A DNA stretch of 64,000 bases, taken from Shouchella clausii. GTDB lineage: Bacteria > Bacillota > Bacilli > Bacillales > Bacillaceae_D. Positions 35,962 to 45,929 of this stretch are shown here, in pieces; within the stretch, counting starts at the first letter, position 1; every line of letters starts with the position of its first letter. A model generated the notes under the pieces. That model worked only from the letters and a program-made list of their open reading frames with translations. It was not told where the DNA came from and did not search any database. The stretch covers positions 186,001-250,000 of the forward strand of contig NZ_BCXJ01000004.1 in NCBI RefSeq assembly GCF_001598215.1, read 5' to 3'. Both the position numbers and the translations under genes were made by a program.

Positions 35962-38553
35962 TTAAATGTTGAGTACGTTTTCGCCACTCTTTATGGAATC
36001 AACCCAGTTGATCGCAGACAATCGAGATTGCTCATTCGCTGCTCCGATCATTTCTGCCCACGATCGGCCTCCGGACAAGTCTGCAGCTGCAAACAAGCAA
36101 TAGTCTTTGGCACGAGTAAGAGCGACATAAAATAAACGCTTTGACTCTTCGAGCGCTTGCTCGCTTCTTTTTTCTTGTGCCTGGAAAAAGGCAGGCGTGG
36201 AAATGGTTTCACCATCGTCTGATTTCAGTTGGAACACAATGTCCCATTCTTGGTCAAAATAGATCGCATCTGTGTCCGTCCGTCGTTTTTGGTCCATATA
36301 CGGAAGGCAGACAACTGGAAACTCCAATCCTTTTGAGGCGTGAACGGTCATAATCGTGACTGCCTCTCCCTCCAACTGTTCCACTTCTGCTTCAGGGACA
36401 TTTTTGCTTGCTGCTATATAACGATTCATTTGCAAACACATCGTTTCTAAATTAGCGGTATTCAATTGGGCAAACAAATCAATGAGCTTTTCCACATTGC
36501 CGACACGCTGTATGCCGTTCGTATCGCTTAAAACAGCATAGCGCAGACCTGTTTGCTCAAACAGCTGAAGCAGCCCCTCTTTTACACTTTCTGTAAAAGT
36601 GAACGGCAAGAACAAATCGATCCATTCGCCATACTGCTTTAGCGCTTGTTGCAGCCGTGGGTGGCTCGCAACTAAGGAAGACGCTTCTTCTTTCGCTAAA
36701 AAAACGGCCAAGTTCTCCTCTTCCTCTTTATATTCGTTCACTGTCAGCAACTCACTTAGTGTCAGCCCAAAAAGAGGTGAACGAAGCAACGCCACCACGT
36801 AAGCATCCTCAAATGGGCGTCTGAGCCAGTTTAGCACATTTAAAAAATCAATCACTTCTTGTTTCGCAAAAAAACCAACACCACCGTGGACGCGATAAGG
36901 AATGCCCGCTTCAGCAAATGCCTGCTCAAGCTCTGGCAAGTTTGTACGCGAAGGAAGCAGGACAGCGACATCATTCCATTGAGCTTGGCGAACCTTGCCT
37001 TCAGCCTCCACTTCAATGATTCCATCAGCCATTGTTTGTTGCAGCAATGACGCAAACGAGCGGGCTTCGCTGCTTTTTTCAAGCTGATGGAAAGAAGCAA
37101 GTGCTTGCTTGTTTGTATGAGGCTTCCTCCCTGCTTTTAAGGGCACATAATGGGTCGCATACGGGAGAGCGTCCTCCCCTCCTGGTGCCATCACATGGGC
37201 AAACAATTCATTAACCAGTTCTACAATTTGCGGCGCTGTTCTGTAATTTTCTTGCAGATGAATCAATTCTCCTTCATCTAGCTTCGCTGCTTTTTTGGCC
37301 ATCTCGTTCATAATAGCGACGTCAGCTCCGCGAAAACGGTAAATCGATTGTTTTTCATCGCCGACAAAAAATAAATGGGCTGGGTTGATCGCCTGAACAA
37401 TTTGCAATTGGACTTGGTTCGTGTCTTGAAATTCATCGACCATAATATGTGTATAAGCAGACTGACAAGCTGCTGCTACGTTTGGTATTTGTAAAAGCGT
37501 ATACGCTTTTTGTTGCAAGTCGCTAAAGTCAGCGACATGGCGTTGTGCTTTTATATGGGCATAACGTTTGGCAAATGCTTGCAACAGCGTCACAAATGCT
37601 TCAAGCAATGGCAGCCCTTGATCACCGGCAACTTGATTCCGTTCACCCCATTGCTTTTTGAATGGCTTCCATTTATGCTCATAAAAAACGTAAAGAGACG
37701 GCAACGATTCCTGCCATGCTTTTTGCACTCTACGTGGAAGCGCCTCGGTCATCATCGCAACCGCTTCCTCCTCGTTTGCAGCAAGCGCCAAACTTTGTGC
37801 GAGCGTGGCCAGCGACTGTGCATGCTTTTGTTCGGTTTTCGATAACTGATGCAAAGGAGGCAGTTCCTTTGCGGCGTGTTTTACTGCCTTTACGATCATA
37901 GCAACTTGTTGCTGCTGTTCACGAATGGCCCCATTGATTTGCTTGTTCCATATATACGGCGGCGAAAATTGGGAAATGGCGTCATCCCCCGCTCGTTGTT
38001 CTCGAACCGCATCATGAAGGGCAACCAGTGAACGCTTCAATGTAAAAAGGGAAAGCACCCCACGCAGTTGATTTAGTTCATTGGCAAATTGACGATCTTT
38101 ACACAATTGCTCAACAAGCTCCGCTTTTATCATCGCAGCTTCGGTTTCATCGAGAACCGCCATTTCCCCATTTTCTTCAGCGTATCGGCTATAACGACTA
38201 AGCAGTTGTCGGCAAAAACGGTGAAAGGTTGCAATCATTGCCGTCTCTACTTCTTCTTGTTGTGCAAGCCAAAAGCGTTTTTCTTCCCTATTTCCAGCCG
38301 CTTCTGCCTTTTCGCCCATCCGGTTTGCAAGACGTTCTTTCATTTCTCTCGCGGCCTTTTCAGTAAAGGTGATGGCAGCAATTTCATTAATAGGAGCACC
38401 ATAACTTGAGTGCTTGTCATGAAAGTGTTCAGCGATAATCGAGACAATCTTCTCCGTTAGCACCCGGGTTTTGCCAGAACCAGCTCCAGCGGCAACGACG
38501 ACAAGGGGCTGTTTCGACTCAATTGCTTGCTTTTGTGCGCTGTTGAATTGCAT
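35962..38553 (-). CDS. UvrD/AddA-like superfamily 1 helicase without nuclease domain
   Basis: 863 residues. The SF1A motor is complete: Q motif FNSAQKQAI, Walker A AAGAGSGKTRVL (residues 23-29), TFTEKAAREMKERL (Ia), VDEFQDTNQ (II), GDEKQSIYRFRGAD (III), TVHASKGLEFPVV (V) and YVALTRAKDYC (VI). True AddA runs to about 1230 residues with a C-terminal RecB-type nuclease; here the protein stops soon after motif VI. The partner gene upstream carries the only visible nuclease. GGGAGG precedes the ATG, which overlaps the partner's 3' end by 35 bases. Likely acts on DNA ends in repair, or in defence. Confidence 0.85.
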   Translation of the reverse strand: MQFNSAQKQAIESKQPLVVVAAGAGSGKTRVLTEKIVSIIAEHFHDKHSSYGAPINEIAAITFTEKAAREMKERLANRMGEKAEAAGNREEKRFWLAQQEEVETAMIATFHRFCRQLLSRYSRYAEENGEMAVLDETEAAMIKAELVEQLCKDRQFANELNQLRGVLSLFTLKRSLVALHDAVREQRAGDDAISQFSPPYIWNKQINGAIREQQQQVAMIVKAVKHAAKELPPLHQLSKTEQKHAQSLATLAQSLALAANEEEAVAMMTEALPRRVQKAWQESLPSLYVFYEHKWKPFKKQWGERNQVAGDQGLPLLEAFVTLLQAFAKRYAHIKAQRHVADFSDLQQKAYTLLQIPNVAAACQSAYTHIMVDEFQDTNQVQLQIVQAINPAHLFFVGDEKQSIYRFRGADVAIMNEMAKKAAKLDEGELIHLQENYRTAPQIVELVNELFAHVMAPGGEDALPYATHYVPLKAGRKPHTNKQALASFHQLEKSSEARSFASLLQQTMADGIIEVEAEGKVRQAQWNDVAVLLPSRTNLPELEQAFAEAGIPYRVHGGVGFFAKQEVIDFLNVLNWLRRPFEDAYVVALLRSPLFGLTLSELLTVNEYKEEEENLAVFLAKEEASSLVASHPRLQQALKQYGEWIDLFLPFTFTESVKEGLLQLFEQTGLRYAVLSDTNGIQRVGNVEKLIDLFAQLNTANLETMCLQMNRYIAASKNVPEAEVEQLEGEAVTIMTVHASKGLEFPVVCLPYMDQKRRTDTDAIYFDQEWDIVFQLKSDDGETISTPAFFQAQEKRSEQALEESKRLFYVALTRAKDYCLFAAADLSGGRSWAEMIGAANEQSRLSAINWVDSIKSGENVLNI

Positions 38554-41221
38554 GCTGAGCCTCCCTTTTTTGTTCTTCTGTCACTCGGCAAATCGCTTTA
38601 TAAGGGCAGCTGGCCGCGCAATCAAGAGGGGCAACGGGCATGTTTGTCTGCATTCCTTCCCATAGTTCTTGAAGACGCTCATGGATGTGCCATTTTTCCA
38701 TAAAAGCCTCTTCTCCTAAAGCGTCCTCTTTATTACGGCATTGAGCACTTACGCCAAAGATCGATTGCTTGCCAACATGCTCTGGCTTCCAAACACCGTT
38801 GCCTGCCCGTTTGCCTGGATCAAGCAAAGAAATATATGTAGCCCCAGCCACTGACGATTGCTTGCCAACGAAATACGAATACATAGGGAGCTGGAGTTTT
38901 GTGCCGAGTGTGGCTTCCTCAAGTTTCAGTGCCGCCTTGCCAGTCTTGTAATCATAGAGCACCTTCTCACCGTTTGCTACATCGACTCTATCAATTTTTC
39001 CAGTTACTTTTAGCTTCGTTGTGCCCAATTGAAAGTCTTCAAGAACAATAGGCACTTCCAGCCCTTCCATGTAAGCATCCGCCAACTCCTTCCGATCCCA
39101 AAACCGCTCCCGCTCTGCTTCCCACCATAGACGCAGCTTGTTTGCCCACCATGTTTCTTCCTGTTCAAGCTCGAAACGATTCATATAAGGGACAAATGGC
39201 ACAATGTCCTCATTAAAGCGGCGGCGCCATTCTGTGTCAAGCCAATGAGGCACTTCGTCTTTTTCTGCTTCCGAGAGGGTGGAAAAAGGTTTGCCAATGA
39301 CATTCAATTTATGGCGATACAATGTTTCAATGCATTGATGAATAAGGGTTCCAATCTTATTTGCCGGAAGCCCCTCGCTTTGACCTGCTGGCGGCTTGAT
39401 CCCTAAAAGCCATTCCAGTCCATAGCGGAATGGGCAGCGCGCATAAGCTTCAAACGCAGTAACTGCAACAGCGGTTTTAGCTTTCTCTTTCTCCTGTTGG
39501 GCATCCGAGAGCCGCTCTTGCCCTAATTGCAGACGGCGAAGCCTTTTTTGAAAGTGATCCAGTTCGCCGCGGTAAGCTGCCCCGTCTTTGTGTGAATCCA
39601 TGCCGATTCCGTTGTTTAACCTATTTTGGTAATTCCAGAAGCCAACTTGTTGGAAGTCGAGTAGAAATGGAGAAGGTAGCGCGGGACTGTCCTGGTCAAG
39701 ACCGCACACATAGCTGGCATATATGTCCATGCCGCTGTTGATGAGCTGTTGGAATTGCAGCGCTTGGACAGAGCGTGTACGTGATTTTAACGGCATCCCC
39801 CGTTTGTTTATTTCCGCTAAGTCACTTTCTTGAAAATAGCCTAGCAATGAATAAGGGTGTGGATATGTACCTAAAGCAAGCCCAGCAACATATACGGTCG
39901 ATCCTTGAAAGGCAGCGACATCCGCCCAAGAGAGGACGGAAATTCCCTCTTTTGGCTTTGGCTCCTCGGCAATGACAAGTGTGTGCGCAAATGTCTGGAA
40001 CCATTGGCGAAACCCATCTTCAGTTGTTTCCACTTCAGCATAGGAGACGCCTTCCAGGGCTAAAAGCGCTTGTTTTACGGCGTAGGCATACGGGATATCC
40101 GTTCGCTCTTCCATTTTCGCTAGCATGTCGACAAGCAACGCGGCTTTATCTGCTATCGTTTTCCCTTGGGCAAGGGGGCTTTTTCCGATTTTGTTCAGAA
40201 AAAAATCAACCTCGCTGTCGCCAGTGCTATAACCAGCGTACAAAGCCTGCTTCATCCTTAAGCAACGACGCCCAGTTATGCCAAGCACAGCAAAGAGGGA
40301 ATCGACGGTACCAAGTCGCGCTTCTCTTGACGACAAAGGGGTGAGCAGTGCTTCTTTAACCCATAGATAGAAGGGAGTGTCCGCAAAATAACAACGGTCA
40401 CTAACGGCAACAGGCAATCCTTCTTGCTTCGCCTTTGCCATAAAAGCGGCACGTTCATCTGACTTCGTAAACAGCACAGCGATGTTGGAAAGCGGCTTAT
40501 TGCTTGTGAAAATATGTTCAATCAAACCGATGTGCTCTTCTTCTGCGGTCACCGCTTTATACAGAGACAAAGAACCTCTTTTATCCTCCGTGACTGGCTC
40601 TCTTTTAACATCATCCACCGTAAAGCCAATCTTCACTAACTCCGTTACGACTGCTTTCGCCCTCCCATTAAGGTAGATGGTCAGCCTCACGCCGTCTTTG
40701 ACCATTCGCTCTAGTGCCTCTAACTGATTGACAGAGAAATCATGAAACCCTTCTACGACAATGTCATCATAAGGCAAAGCAGCCGGTTTGCGAGCAAAAG
40801 CGTTGTAGTCGTCTTCAATCGTCTTCCAACATCTCTTCTCTTCTAGAGTCTTGACCTTCGCAAATTCAGGTTTTAAAAAGATTAGACTGTCAGGCAATCG
40901 GCATTCGCCAAAACGCTTATATTGTAAATAACTATTCACGATTTGCTCGCTTTTTCTACCCGTGGCATTCATTTCATTTGCGATCGCCCACTTCCATTCG
41001 TGGTGAAATAGTTCAATCCCGTTTACTCGTTCCTGGCACTTGCGGATAAACGAGTCAAATGTCAGGCAGCGAAGTTCTGGCGCCACCAAACGGATTTGCT
41101 CCACCCAATACGTCGTCGGCACAATACAACAACTGGTATCTCGTTGTGTACGCGCCCATTCCCTGTAACGCTTTGGCGAGAACGGTTGCCATCCAGTGAC
41201 CGCCCTAATATGCGCCTTCAT
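38519..41221 (-). CDS. AddB-like protein with PD-(D/E)XK nuclease
   Basis: 900 residues. The N-terminal ~600 look like the degenerate helicase fold of AddB/RecC; no Walker A is seen. The last ~280 form a RecB-type nuclease: GTLIHQCIETLY (His), GKIDRVDVANGEKVLYDYKTGKA (D...DYK core) and QLPMYSYFV. Four cysteines, one in YARCPFRYG and three in CAASCPYKAIC, fit the AddB iron-sulfur staple. B. subtilis AddB has about 1166 residues, so this is a compact form. The inner ATG is preferred because AAGGGGG sits correctly for it. It is coupled to the helicase gene downstream. Confidence 0.82.
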   Translation of the reverse strand: MKAHIRAVTGWQPFSPKRYREWARTQRDTSCCIVPTTYWVEQIRLVAPELRCLTFDSFIRKCQERVNGIELFHHEWKWAIANEMNATGRKSEQIVNSYLQYKRFGECRLPDSLIFLKPEFAKVKTLEEKRCWKTIEDDYNAFARKPAALPYDDIVVEGFHDFSVNQLEALERMVKDGVRLTIYLNGRAKAVVTELVKIGFTVDDVKREPVTEDKRGSLSLYKAVTAEEEHIGLIEHIFTSNKPLSNIAVLFTKSDERAAFMAKAKQEGLPVAVSDRCYFADTPFYLWVKEALLTPLSSREARLGTVDSLFAVLGITGRRCLRMKQALYAGYSTGDSEVDFFLNKIGKSPLAQGKTIADKAALLVDMLAKMEERTDIPYAYAVKQALLALEGVSYAEVETTEDGFRQWFQTFAHTLVIAEEPKPKEGISVLSWADVAAFQGSTVYVAGLALGTYPHPYSLLGYFQESDLAEINKRGMPLKSRTRSVQALQFQQLINSGMDIYASYVCGLDQDSPALPSPFLLDFQQVGFWNYQNRLNNGIGMDSHKDGAAYRGELDHFQKRLRRLQLGQERLSDAQQEKEKAKTAVAVTAFEAYARCPFRYGLEWLLGIKPPAGQSEGLPANKIGTLIHQCIETLYRHKLNVIGKPFSTLSEAEKDEVPHWLDTEWRRRFNEDIVPFVPYMNRFELEQEETWWANKLRLWWEAERERFWDRKELADAYMEGLEVPIVLEDFQLGTTKLKVTGKIDRVDVANGEKVLYDYKTGKAALKLEEATLGTKLQLPMYSYFVGKQSSVAGATYISLLDPGKRAGNGVWKPEHVGKQSIFGVSAQCRNKEDALGEEAFMEKWHIHERLQELWEGMQTNMPVAPLDCAASCPYKAICRVTEEQKREAQHAIQQRTKASN

Positions 41222-41233
41222 GTTCATCCCCCT

Positions 41234-41605
41234 TCATTTCCAATAAACGCCCATCGCCCAAACGACTGCTGCCGTTACGACAAGCAATACGCCATGAGGA
41301 TATAGCTGTCTATATTGTTGTCGCTTTATCGCCAAACGTGTTTTTTCATAGAAATAGAGCATGAGAATCGCAATCGCGCCTTTGACGGCGTAAAAAGCAG
41401 CAAACTCGTACGCATACCACATCAAAAACCCAGACAACAGAAGGACCACTTCTGTTGTTCGCACAAAGGAAGCACAAAGAAAACGGGCGTTTTGCCATCC
41501 TCGCCACGTGAAAAGAAGCCAAACAGCAGCGCCAATAAAAAACAGCGGCCAAACTCCACTATGGAAAGCAGCAATTACTCGGAAAGCTTGTGCGGAAATC
41601 ATCAT
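41234..41605 (-). CDS. yisL: YisL-family membrane protein (DUF1516)
   Basis: 123 residues with four membrane segments: GVWPLFFIGAAVWLLF, TTEVVLLLSGFLMWYAYEF, AVKGAIAILMLYFYEK and GVLLVVTAAVVWAMGVYW. Size and topology match the YisL family, whose function is unknown. YisL lies near asnO in B. subtilis, which supports the label. AAAGG lies nine bases before the ATG. The next gene, AddB-like, starts 12 bases after its stop codon, so they may share a transcript. Confidence 0.65.
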   Translation of the reverse strand: MMISAQAFRVIAAFHSGVWPLFFIGAAVWLLFTWRGWQNARFLCASFVRTTEVVLLLSGFLMWYAYEFAAFYAVKGAIAILMLYFYEKTRLAIKRQQYRQLYPHGVLLVVTAAVVWAMGVYWK

Positions 41606-41670
41606 TAACGCCTGCCTTTTCTCGTCTTAAACGTTTGTCTATTATACCATATGAAAACAGTGCATCGACG

Positions 41671-41702
41671 AAAAAAAGAGAGCTTGCCTAAGGCAGCTCC
41701 CT
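41671..41702 (-). terminator. terminator of pst-phoU operon
   Basis: GGGAGCTGCC pairs with GGCAAGCTCTC (one bulge) around a 3-nt loop; the minus strand continues with seven T residues. It lies 30 bases after phoU. Confidence 0.82.
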
Positions 41703-41732
41703 TCCAATTGATTCCTTGATCGAATCTATCTA

Positions 41733-42383
41733 TCAGTTTAAATCAACATATTGCCCATTTGCTTCATAAAGGATCCATTCGGACAAGTTTGTAGCGTAAT
41801 CAGCAATGCGTTCAATATAGCGGGCAATAAAAGCCAACTGGGTAATCGCTTCTACGTCTTGATCTGTCGTCTCTTGCCTAAACAGCTTTTTAATGAGCTT
41901 ACCAAAGCGTTCATCGATTTCATCGTCGGCTTTTGCCAATTGTTGAGCCGTAAGCACATTTTTTGTTGCATAAGCATGCAGTGCTTTTTCGATCATCCCT
42001 TTGGCATCTAAAGCAAGCTCTATCAGTTCTTGCTTCAGCTCTTCGTTAGGGAAATCATCAATTCGTCTCGAAACTTTAGCAATGTCAACGGCAAAGTCAG
42101 CTACACGTTCAAGATCGCCAGCCATTTTCATGACAACGATCAACCGCCGCAAATCGGTTGCAACCGGCTGCTGCCTAGCAATAATGTCAAACACTTTTTC
42201 GTTGATGTCAAGTTCGCTCTTATTAATGTCTGCATCATTGTCAATAATTTGCTGGACAGCGGCTCGGTTCTTTGTTGACAAGCCAGCAATAGCAGCATCC
42301 AGCTGTTTTAAAACGGCGGTGCCTAGCACTTGAATTCGTTCTGCCACTTCATCAAGCTGTTCTTGAAACATGCTTCTTAACAT
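41733..42383 (-). CDS. phoU: phosphate transport regulator PhoU
   Basis: 216 residues, two three-helix bundles with the repeated metal motif (E/D)xxxD: DLERVADFAVDIA in the first and RYIERIADYATNLSEW in the second. PhoU passes the PstSCAB transport state to the PhoR kinase and limits phosphate uptake. It is last in the pst operon. B. subtilis lacks phoU here, but many other Bacillus relatives have it. AGGAGG lies seven bases before the ATG. Confidence 0.95.
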   Translation of the reverse strand: MLRSMFQEQLDEVAERIQVLGTAVLKQLDAAIAGLSTKNRAAVQQIIDNDADINKSELDINEKVFDIIARQQPVATDLRRLIVVMKMAGDLERVADFAVDIAKVSRRIDDFPNEELKQELIELALDAKGMIEKALHAYATKNVLTAQQLAKADDEIDERFGKLIKKLFRQETTDQDVEAITQLAFIARYIERIADYATNLSEWILYEANGQYVDLN

Positions 42384-42397
42384 AGGATGACCTCCTG

Positions 42398-43180
42398 TTA
42401 GCCAAATTGGCCAGATACGTAGTCTTCTGTACGTTTATGCTCAGGGTTGGAAAAAATTCGCTGTGTCGGACCAATTTCAACCAGTTCGCCCATGTAAAAG
42501 AATGCTGTCTCGTCTGAAATTCGTGCAGCCTGCTGCATGTTGTGTGTAACGATGACGATCGTATAAGAATCACGCAAAGACGTAATCAGTTCTTCTACCT
42601 TCGTCGTGGAAATCGGGTCAAGGGCGCTTGTCGGCTCATCCATTAGCAACACTTCAGGCTTTGTCGCTAGCGCCCGGGCAATGCAAAGCCGTTGCTGCTG
42701 ACCGCCTGATAACGACAGTGCGTTTTTATTCAGTCGGTCTTTGACTTCCTCCCATAAAAACGCGCCTTTCAAGCTTGATTCGACAATTTCATCAAGTTCT
42801 TTTTTCTTGCGAATTCCGTGAATGCGTGGCCCATACGCAACATTTTCATAAATCGACTTTGGAAATGGATTCGGCTTTTGGAAGACCATGCCGACCGCTT
42901 TTCTTAGCTCAGCCAAATCCATCGAAGTTGTCAACAAGTTTTCGCCACGAAAATTCAATTCACCAGCCATGCGGATATCTGGGTTTAAACGCGACATTAA
43001 GTTCAATGTTTTGATAAACGTTGATTTGCCGCAACCAGAAGGGCCGATGATCGCTGTCACATGCTTTTCCTTTAATTGAAGCGAAATGTTTTTTAATGCC
43101 TGGTTGTTGCCATACCAAAGATTAAAATCAAGAACATCATACACGTTTTTTGTTTCCGTTTGTTTGGCTAACGCTTGCAT
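42398..43180 (-). CDS. pstB: phosphate ABC transporter ATP-binding protein, second copy
   Basis: 260 residues, ABC ATPase. Walker [11 protein letters not shown], signature [15 protein letters not shown], Walker [14 protein letters not shown] and the switch [29 protein letters not shown] and [15 protein letters not shown] are PstB-specific. It is the downstream one of two tandem pstB genes, 12 bases after the first. AAGGGGG precedes the start. It pairs with PstA and PstC on the inner membrane face to power phosphate import. Confidence 0.95.
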   Translation of the reverse strand: MQALAKQTETKNVYDVLDFNLWYGNNQALKNISLQLKEKHVTAIIGPSGCGKSTFIKTLNLMSRLNPDIRMAGELNFRGENLLTTSMDLAELRKAVGMVFQKPNPFPKSIYENVAYGPRIHGIRKKKELDEIVESSLKGAFLWEEVKDRLNKNALSLSGGQQQRLCIARALATKPEVLLMDEPTSALDPISTTKVEELITSLRDSYTIVIVTHNMQQAARISDETAFFYMGELVEIGPTQRIFSNPEHKRTEDYVSGQFG

Positions 43181-43192
43181 ATGCTTTCCCCC

Positions 43193-44005
43193 TTACCCAA
43201 ATCGTCCTGAAATGTAATCTTCAGTCTGTTTCTTTTCAGGATTTCGAAACAGGACGTCTGTCTTATTGACTTCGATCAGCTCGCCGTTGTAGAAAAACGC
43301 GGTCCGGTCAGATACGCGCGATGCTTGTTGCATATTGTGTGTAACAACAACAACGGTATAATTCTTTTTCAATTCGACCATAAGTTCTTCCACTTTAGCT
43401 GTTGCAATCGGGTCAAGGGCAGAAGCCGGTTCATCAAGAAGAATCACTTCTGGCTTTAAAGCAAGCGTACGGGCGATGCAGAGTCGCTGCTGTTGGCCAC
43501 CGGATAATGACAGCGCCGATTCATGGAGCCTGTCCTTGACCTCATCCCATAAAGCGGCACGCTTTAAAGAATCCTCAACAATGTCAGCCCAATCTTTTTT
43601 CTTGACGTTATGGAAGCGCAAGCCGTGAACAAGGTTCTCGTAAATCGACTTTGGAAATGGGTTCGCTTTTTGGAAAACCATACCGATTTCTTTGCGCAAA
43701 GCAACCACATTTACATCATCACTTAGCAAATTAAGTCCTTCATAGGCAAGCGTGCCCGTAACCCGTGCGCTCGGGATTAAATCGTTCATACGGTTAATGC
43801 TGCGCAAAAATGTCGATTTCCCACAACCAGACGGGCCGATTAACGCCAAAATTTCGTTTTTGTTAATATCAAGTGACAACTGTTTTACTGCATGGTTTTC
43901 TCCATAGTAAATATTGATGTCCTTTGCTTGTAAAATCGCCTCAGCTTGATTGGATTGTTGTCCAAGTGCAGCAGTATCTTTTTTTGGAACGGTCAGAGCA
44001 GTCAT
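43193..44005 (-). CDS. pstB: phosphate ABC transporter ATP-binding protein, first copy
   Basis: 270 residues. Same ABC layout as its neighbour: [43 protein letters not shown] and [13 protein letters not shown], with a longer, serine/glutamine-rich N-terminus before the first strand ([16 protein letters not shown]). The two copies are clearly paralogues by duplication (as with B. subtilis pstBA/pstBB) but differ along their length, so they are kept as separate genes. AAGGGGG lies upstream of the ATG. Confidence 0.95.
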   Translation of the reverse strand: MTALTVPKKDTAALGQQSNQAEAILQAKDINIYYGENHAVKQLSLDINKNEILALIGPSGCGKSTFLRSINRMNDLIPSARVTGTLAYEGLNLLSDDVNVVALRKEIGMVFQKANPFPKSIYENLVHGLRFHNVKKKDWADIVEDSLKRAALWDEVKDRLHESALSLSGGQQQRLCIARTLALKPEVILLDEPASALDPIATAKVEELMVELKKNYTVVVVTHNMQQASRVSDRTAFFYNGELIEVNKTDVLFRNPEKKQTEDYISGRFG

Positions 44006-44020
44006 GTTGGCTTCCCCCTT

Positions 44021-44908
44021 TTATTTCGATGCCGTAAGTTTCCGGTGCACGTAGCGTCCCAGCAAACGGGCCAACAAATTGAATAACAACACAGCAAAAA
44101 TCAGCACAAGCGCAGCCCCGTCTGCTACTTCCCGCGCGTCTGGAATTAAACCTTGCGTATTGATTTTCCAAATGTGAACAGCGAGTGTTTCAGCGGGCCG
44201 GAATACGTTTAATGGCGATGTTTCCGAGAAAGGATTCAAATTCATCCAATCAAGCCGTGGCGTTGTTACACCTGATGTAAACAACAACGCTGCTGCTTCG
44301 CCAAACACACGCCCAGCCGACAAAATCACGCCAGTCAAAATTCCAGGAAACGCCGCTGGCAAAATAACGGTCCGAATCGTATCCCACTGGGTAATGCCTA
44401 GGGCAAGGCTTGCTTCTTTTTGCTCTCTCGGCACGCTCGTAATCGCGTCCTCGACAACACGGACCATTACTGGCAAGTTAAACACCGTCAGCGCAAGGGC
44501 ACCGCCTAAAATCGAGTAACTCCAGCCAGTTAGCTGTACGAATACAAGCAAACCAAACAAACCGACGACAATAGATGGCAAAGAAGCGAGAACTTCAATA
44601 CAAGTACGAATAAAATCAGTTACACGACCTGGCTTTGCATATTCAGCCATATAGATGCCTCCACCAAGGCCAAGAGGTACAGTAAACAACATCGTTAAAA
44701 ATAAGATGTAAAATGAATTAAACAATTGTGGCCCAATCCCGCCGCCTGCTCTATAGGAGCTTGGCGGGTTTGTAAGAAAGGCCCAATCAATTTGGGCAAG
44801 TCCCCTTACAAAAATATAGCCAATTAAGCCAGCTAAAACAGCAACAATAACTGCAGCAATCACCGTAAACATAGACGTTGCGCATGTATCCGCCCATTTT
44901 TTGTTCAT
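44021..44908 (-). CDS. pstA: phosphate ABC transporter permease PstA
   Basis: 295 residues with six membrane segments, starting SMFTVIAAVIVAVLAGLIGYIFV. The permease EAA loop EQKEASLALGITQWDTIRTVILPAAFPG couples to PstB. Forms the membrane channel with PstC. AGGAGG precedes the ATG, which overlaps the pstC 3' end by four bases. Confidence 0.95.
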   Translation of the reverse strand: MNKKWADTCATSMFTVIAAVIVAVLAGLIGYIFVRGLAQIDWAFLTNPPSSYRAGGGIGPQLFNSFYILFLTMLFTVPLGLGGGIYMAEYAKPGRVTDFIRTCIEVLASLPSIVVGLFGLLVFVQLTGWSYSILGGALALTVFNLPVMVRVVEDAITSVPREQKEASLALGITQWDTIRTVILPAAFPGILTGVILSAGRVFGEAAALLFTSGVTTPRLDWMNLNPFSETSPLNVFRPAETLAVHIWKINTQGLIPDAREVADGAALVLIFAVLLFNLLARLLGRYVHRKLTASK

Positions 44909-45840
44909 GAAAATTTCCTCCTAGATGACAAGAACCGCACAAGAATAATAAACAGATAGGACATAACGAGCAAAATCAAACCAAGTGACCAAAGGACATT
45001 GTTGTCAATGCTCCCTGGCACAGTATGCCCCATATTTAACGTAATGATGGTCGTCAACGTCGCTGTGGAATCAATTAACGACTCGGCAATTGTCCGCGAG
45101 TTGCCAATGACCATCTGTACGGCCAATGCTTCGCCAAATGCACGTGCCATTCCGAGGACGACTGCTGTAAGCAGCATCGGCCCGGCGGCTGGAATGAGTA
45201 CCCGGTAGATCGTCTGCCAGCGGGTCGCACCAAGCGCCAACGACGATTCGCGCAAACCGCCAGGAATCGAACGCAGTGCATCGGTTGATATACTTGTCAC
45301 AGTTGGAAGGATCATGATCGATAATACGATCATTGCTGATAGAAGGCCAAACCCTTGGCCACCGACATGGTCGCGTATAAATGGAACAATGACGGATAGA
45401 CCGATAAAACCATATACAACAGACGGGATGCCAACGAGCAATTCTACAGCAGGCTGCAAAATTTTTCTGCCCCAGCTTGGCGCAATTTCCGTCATATAGA
45501 TCGCTGCGCCAATTCCGAGCGGAGCAGCGATCAATGCAGATAAGATCGTTACAGCAAATGAACCAAAAATAAAGGGTAGTGCGCCATAAGACGGCCCACC
45601 GGCGTCCGCTCCCCTAGTCGGGTTCCAATCTAAGCTAGTCAAAAACTCGATTGGACTGACGCCATCGATTACAAATGCTTGCAGTCCGCGAATAACTAGG
45701 AACAGCGTAATCGCAATGGTTGTTAAAATGATTAGTGCAGCGCAGGCGTAAACGATGATTTTTCCTTTGCGCTCAGCCTTTGCTGCTTGTTTATTGTTTG
45801 CTTTTAACAAACGGTCCGCTACCGATTGAGAAGACGGCAT
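44905..45840 (-). CDS. pstC: phosphate ABC transporter permease PstC
   Basis: 311 residues. Six membrane segments, the first IIVYACAALIILTTIAITLFLVIRG. The EAA-like loop RESSLALGATRWQTIYRVLIPAAGP is clear. It is the partner permease of PstA. It begins 89 bases after pstS, an interval that could hold weak attenuating structure; high PstS relative to PstCAB is usual. Confidence 0.95.
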   Translation of the reverse strand: MPSSQSVADRLLKANNKQAAKAERKGKIIVYACAALIILTTIAITLFLVIRGLQAFVIDGVSPIEFLTSLDWNPTRGADAGGPSYGALPFIFGSFAVTILSALIAAPLGIGAAIYMTEIAPSWGRKILQPAVELLVGIPSVVYGFIGLSVIVPFIRDHVGGQGFGLLSAMIVLSIMILPTVTSISTDALRSIPGGLRESSLALGATRWQTIYRVLIPAAGPMLLTAVVLGMARAFGEALAVQMVIGNSRTIAESLIDSTATLTTIITLNMGHTVPGSIDNNVLWSLGLILLVMSYLFIILVRFLSSRRKFS

Positions 45841-45929
45841 GACAGTTTCCCCCTCATGATTTGCCCTGTTTTTGCCCTACGTGAGAATGGCCTCTACCTT
45901 ACGGCAGCGACCTTCTTCACTTTTCTTTA

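Noticed and set aside
35962-38553. Ordinary full-length AddA
   Set aside because: The protein is about 370 residues shorter than AddA and no RecB nuclease motif is seen after motif VI; the frame ends cleanly at a strong terminator.
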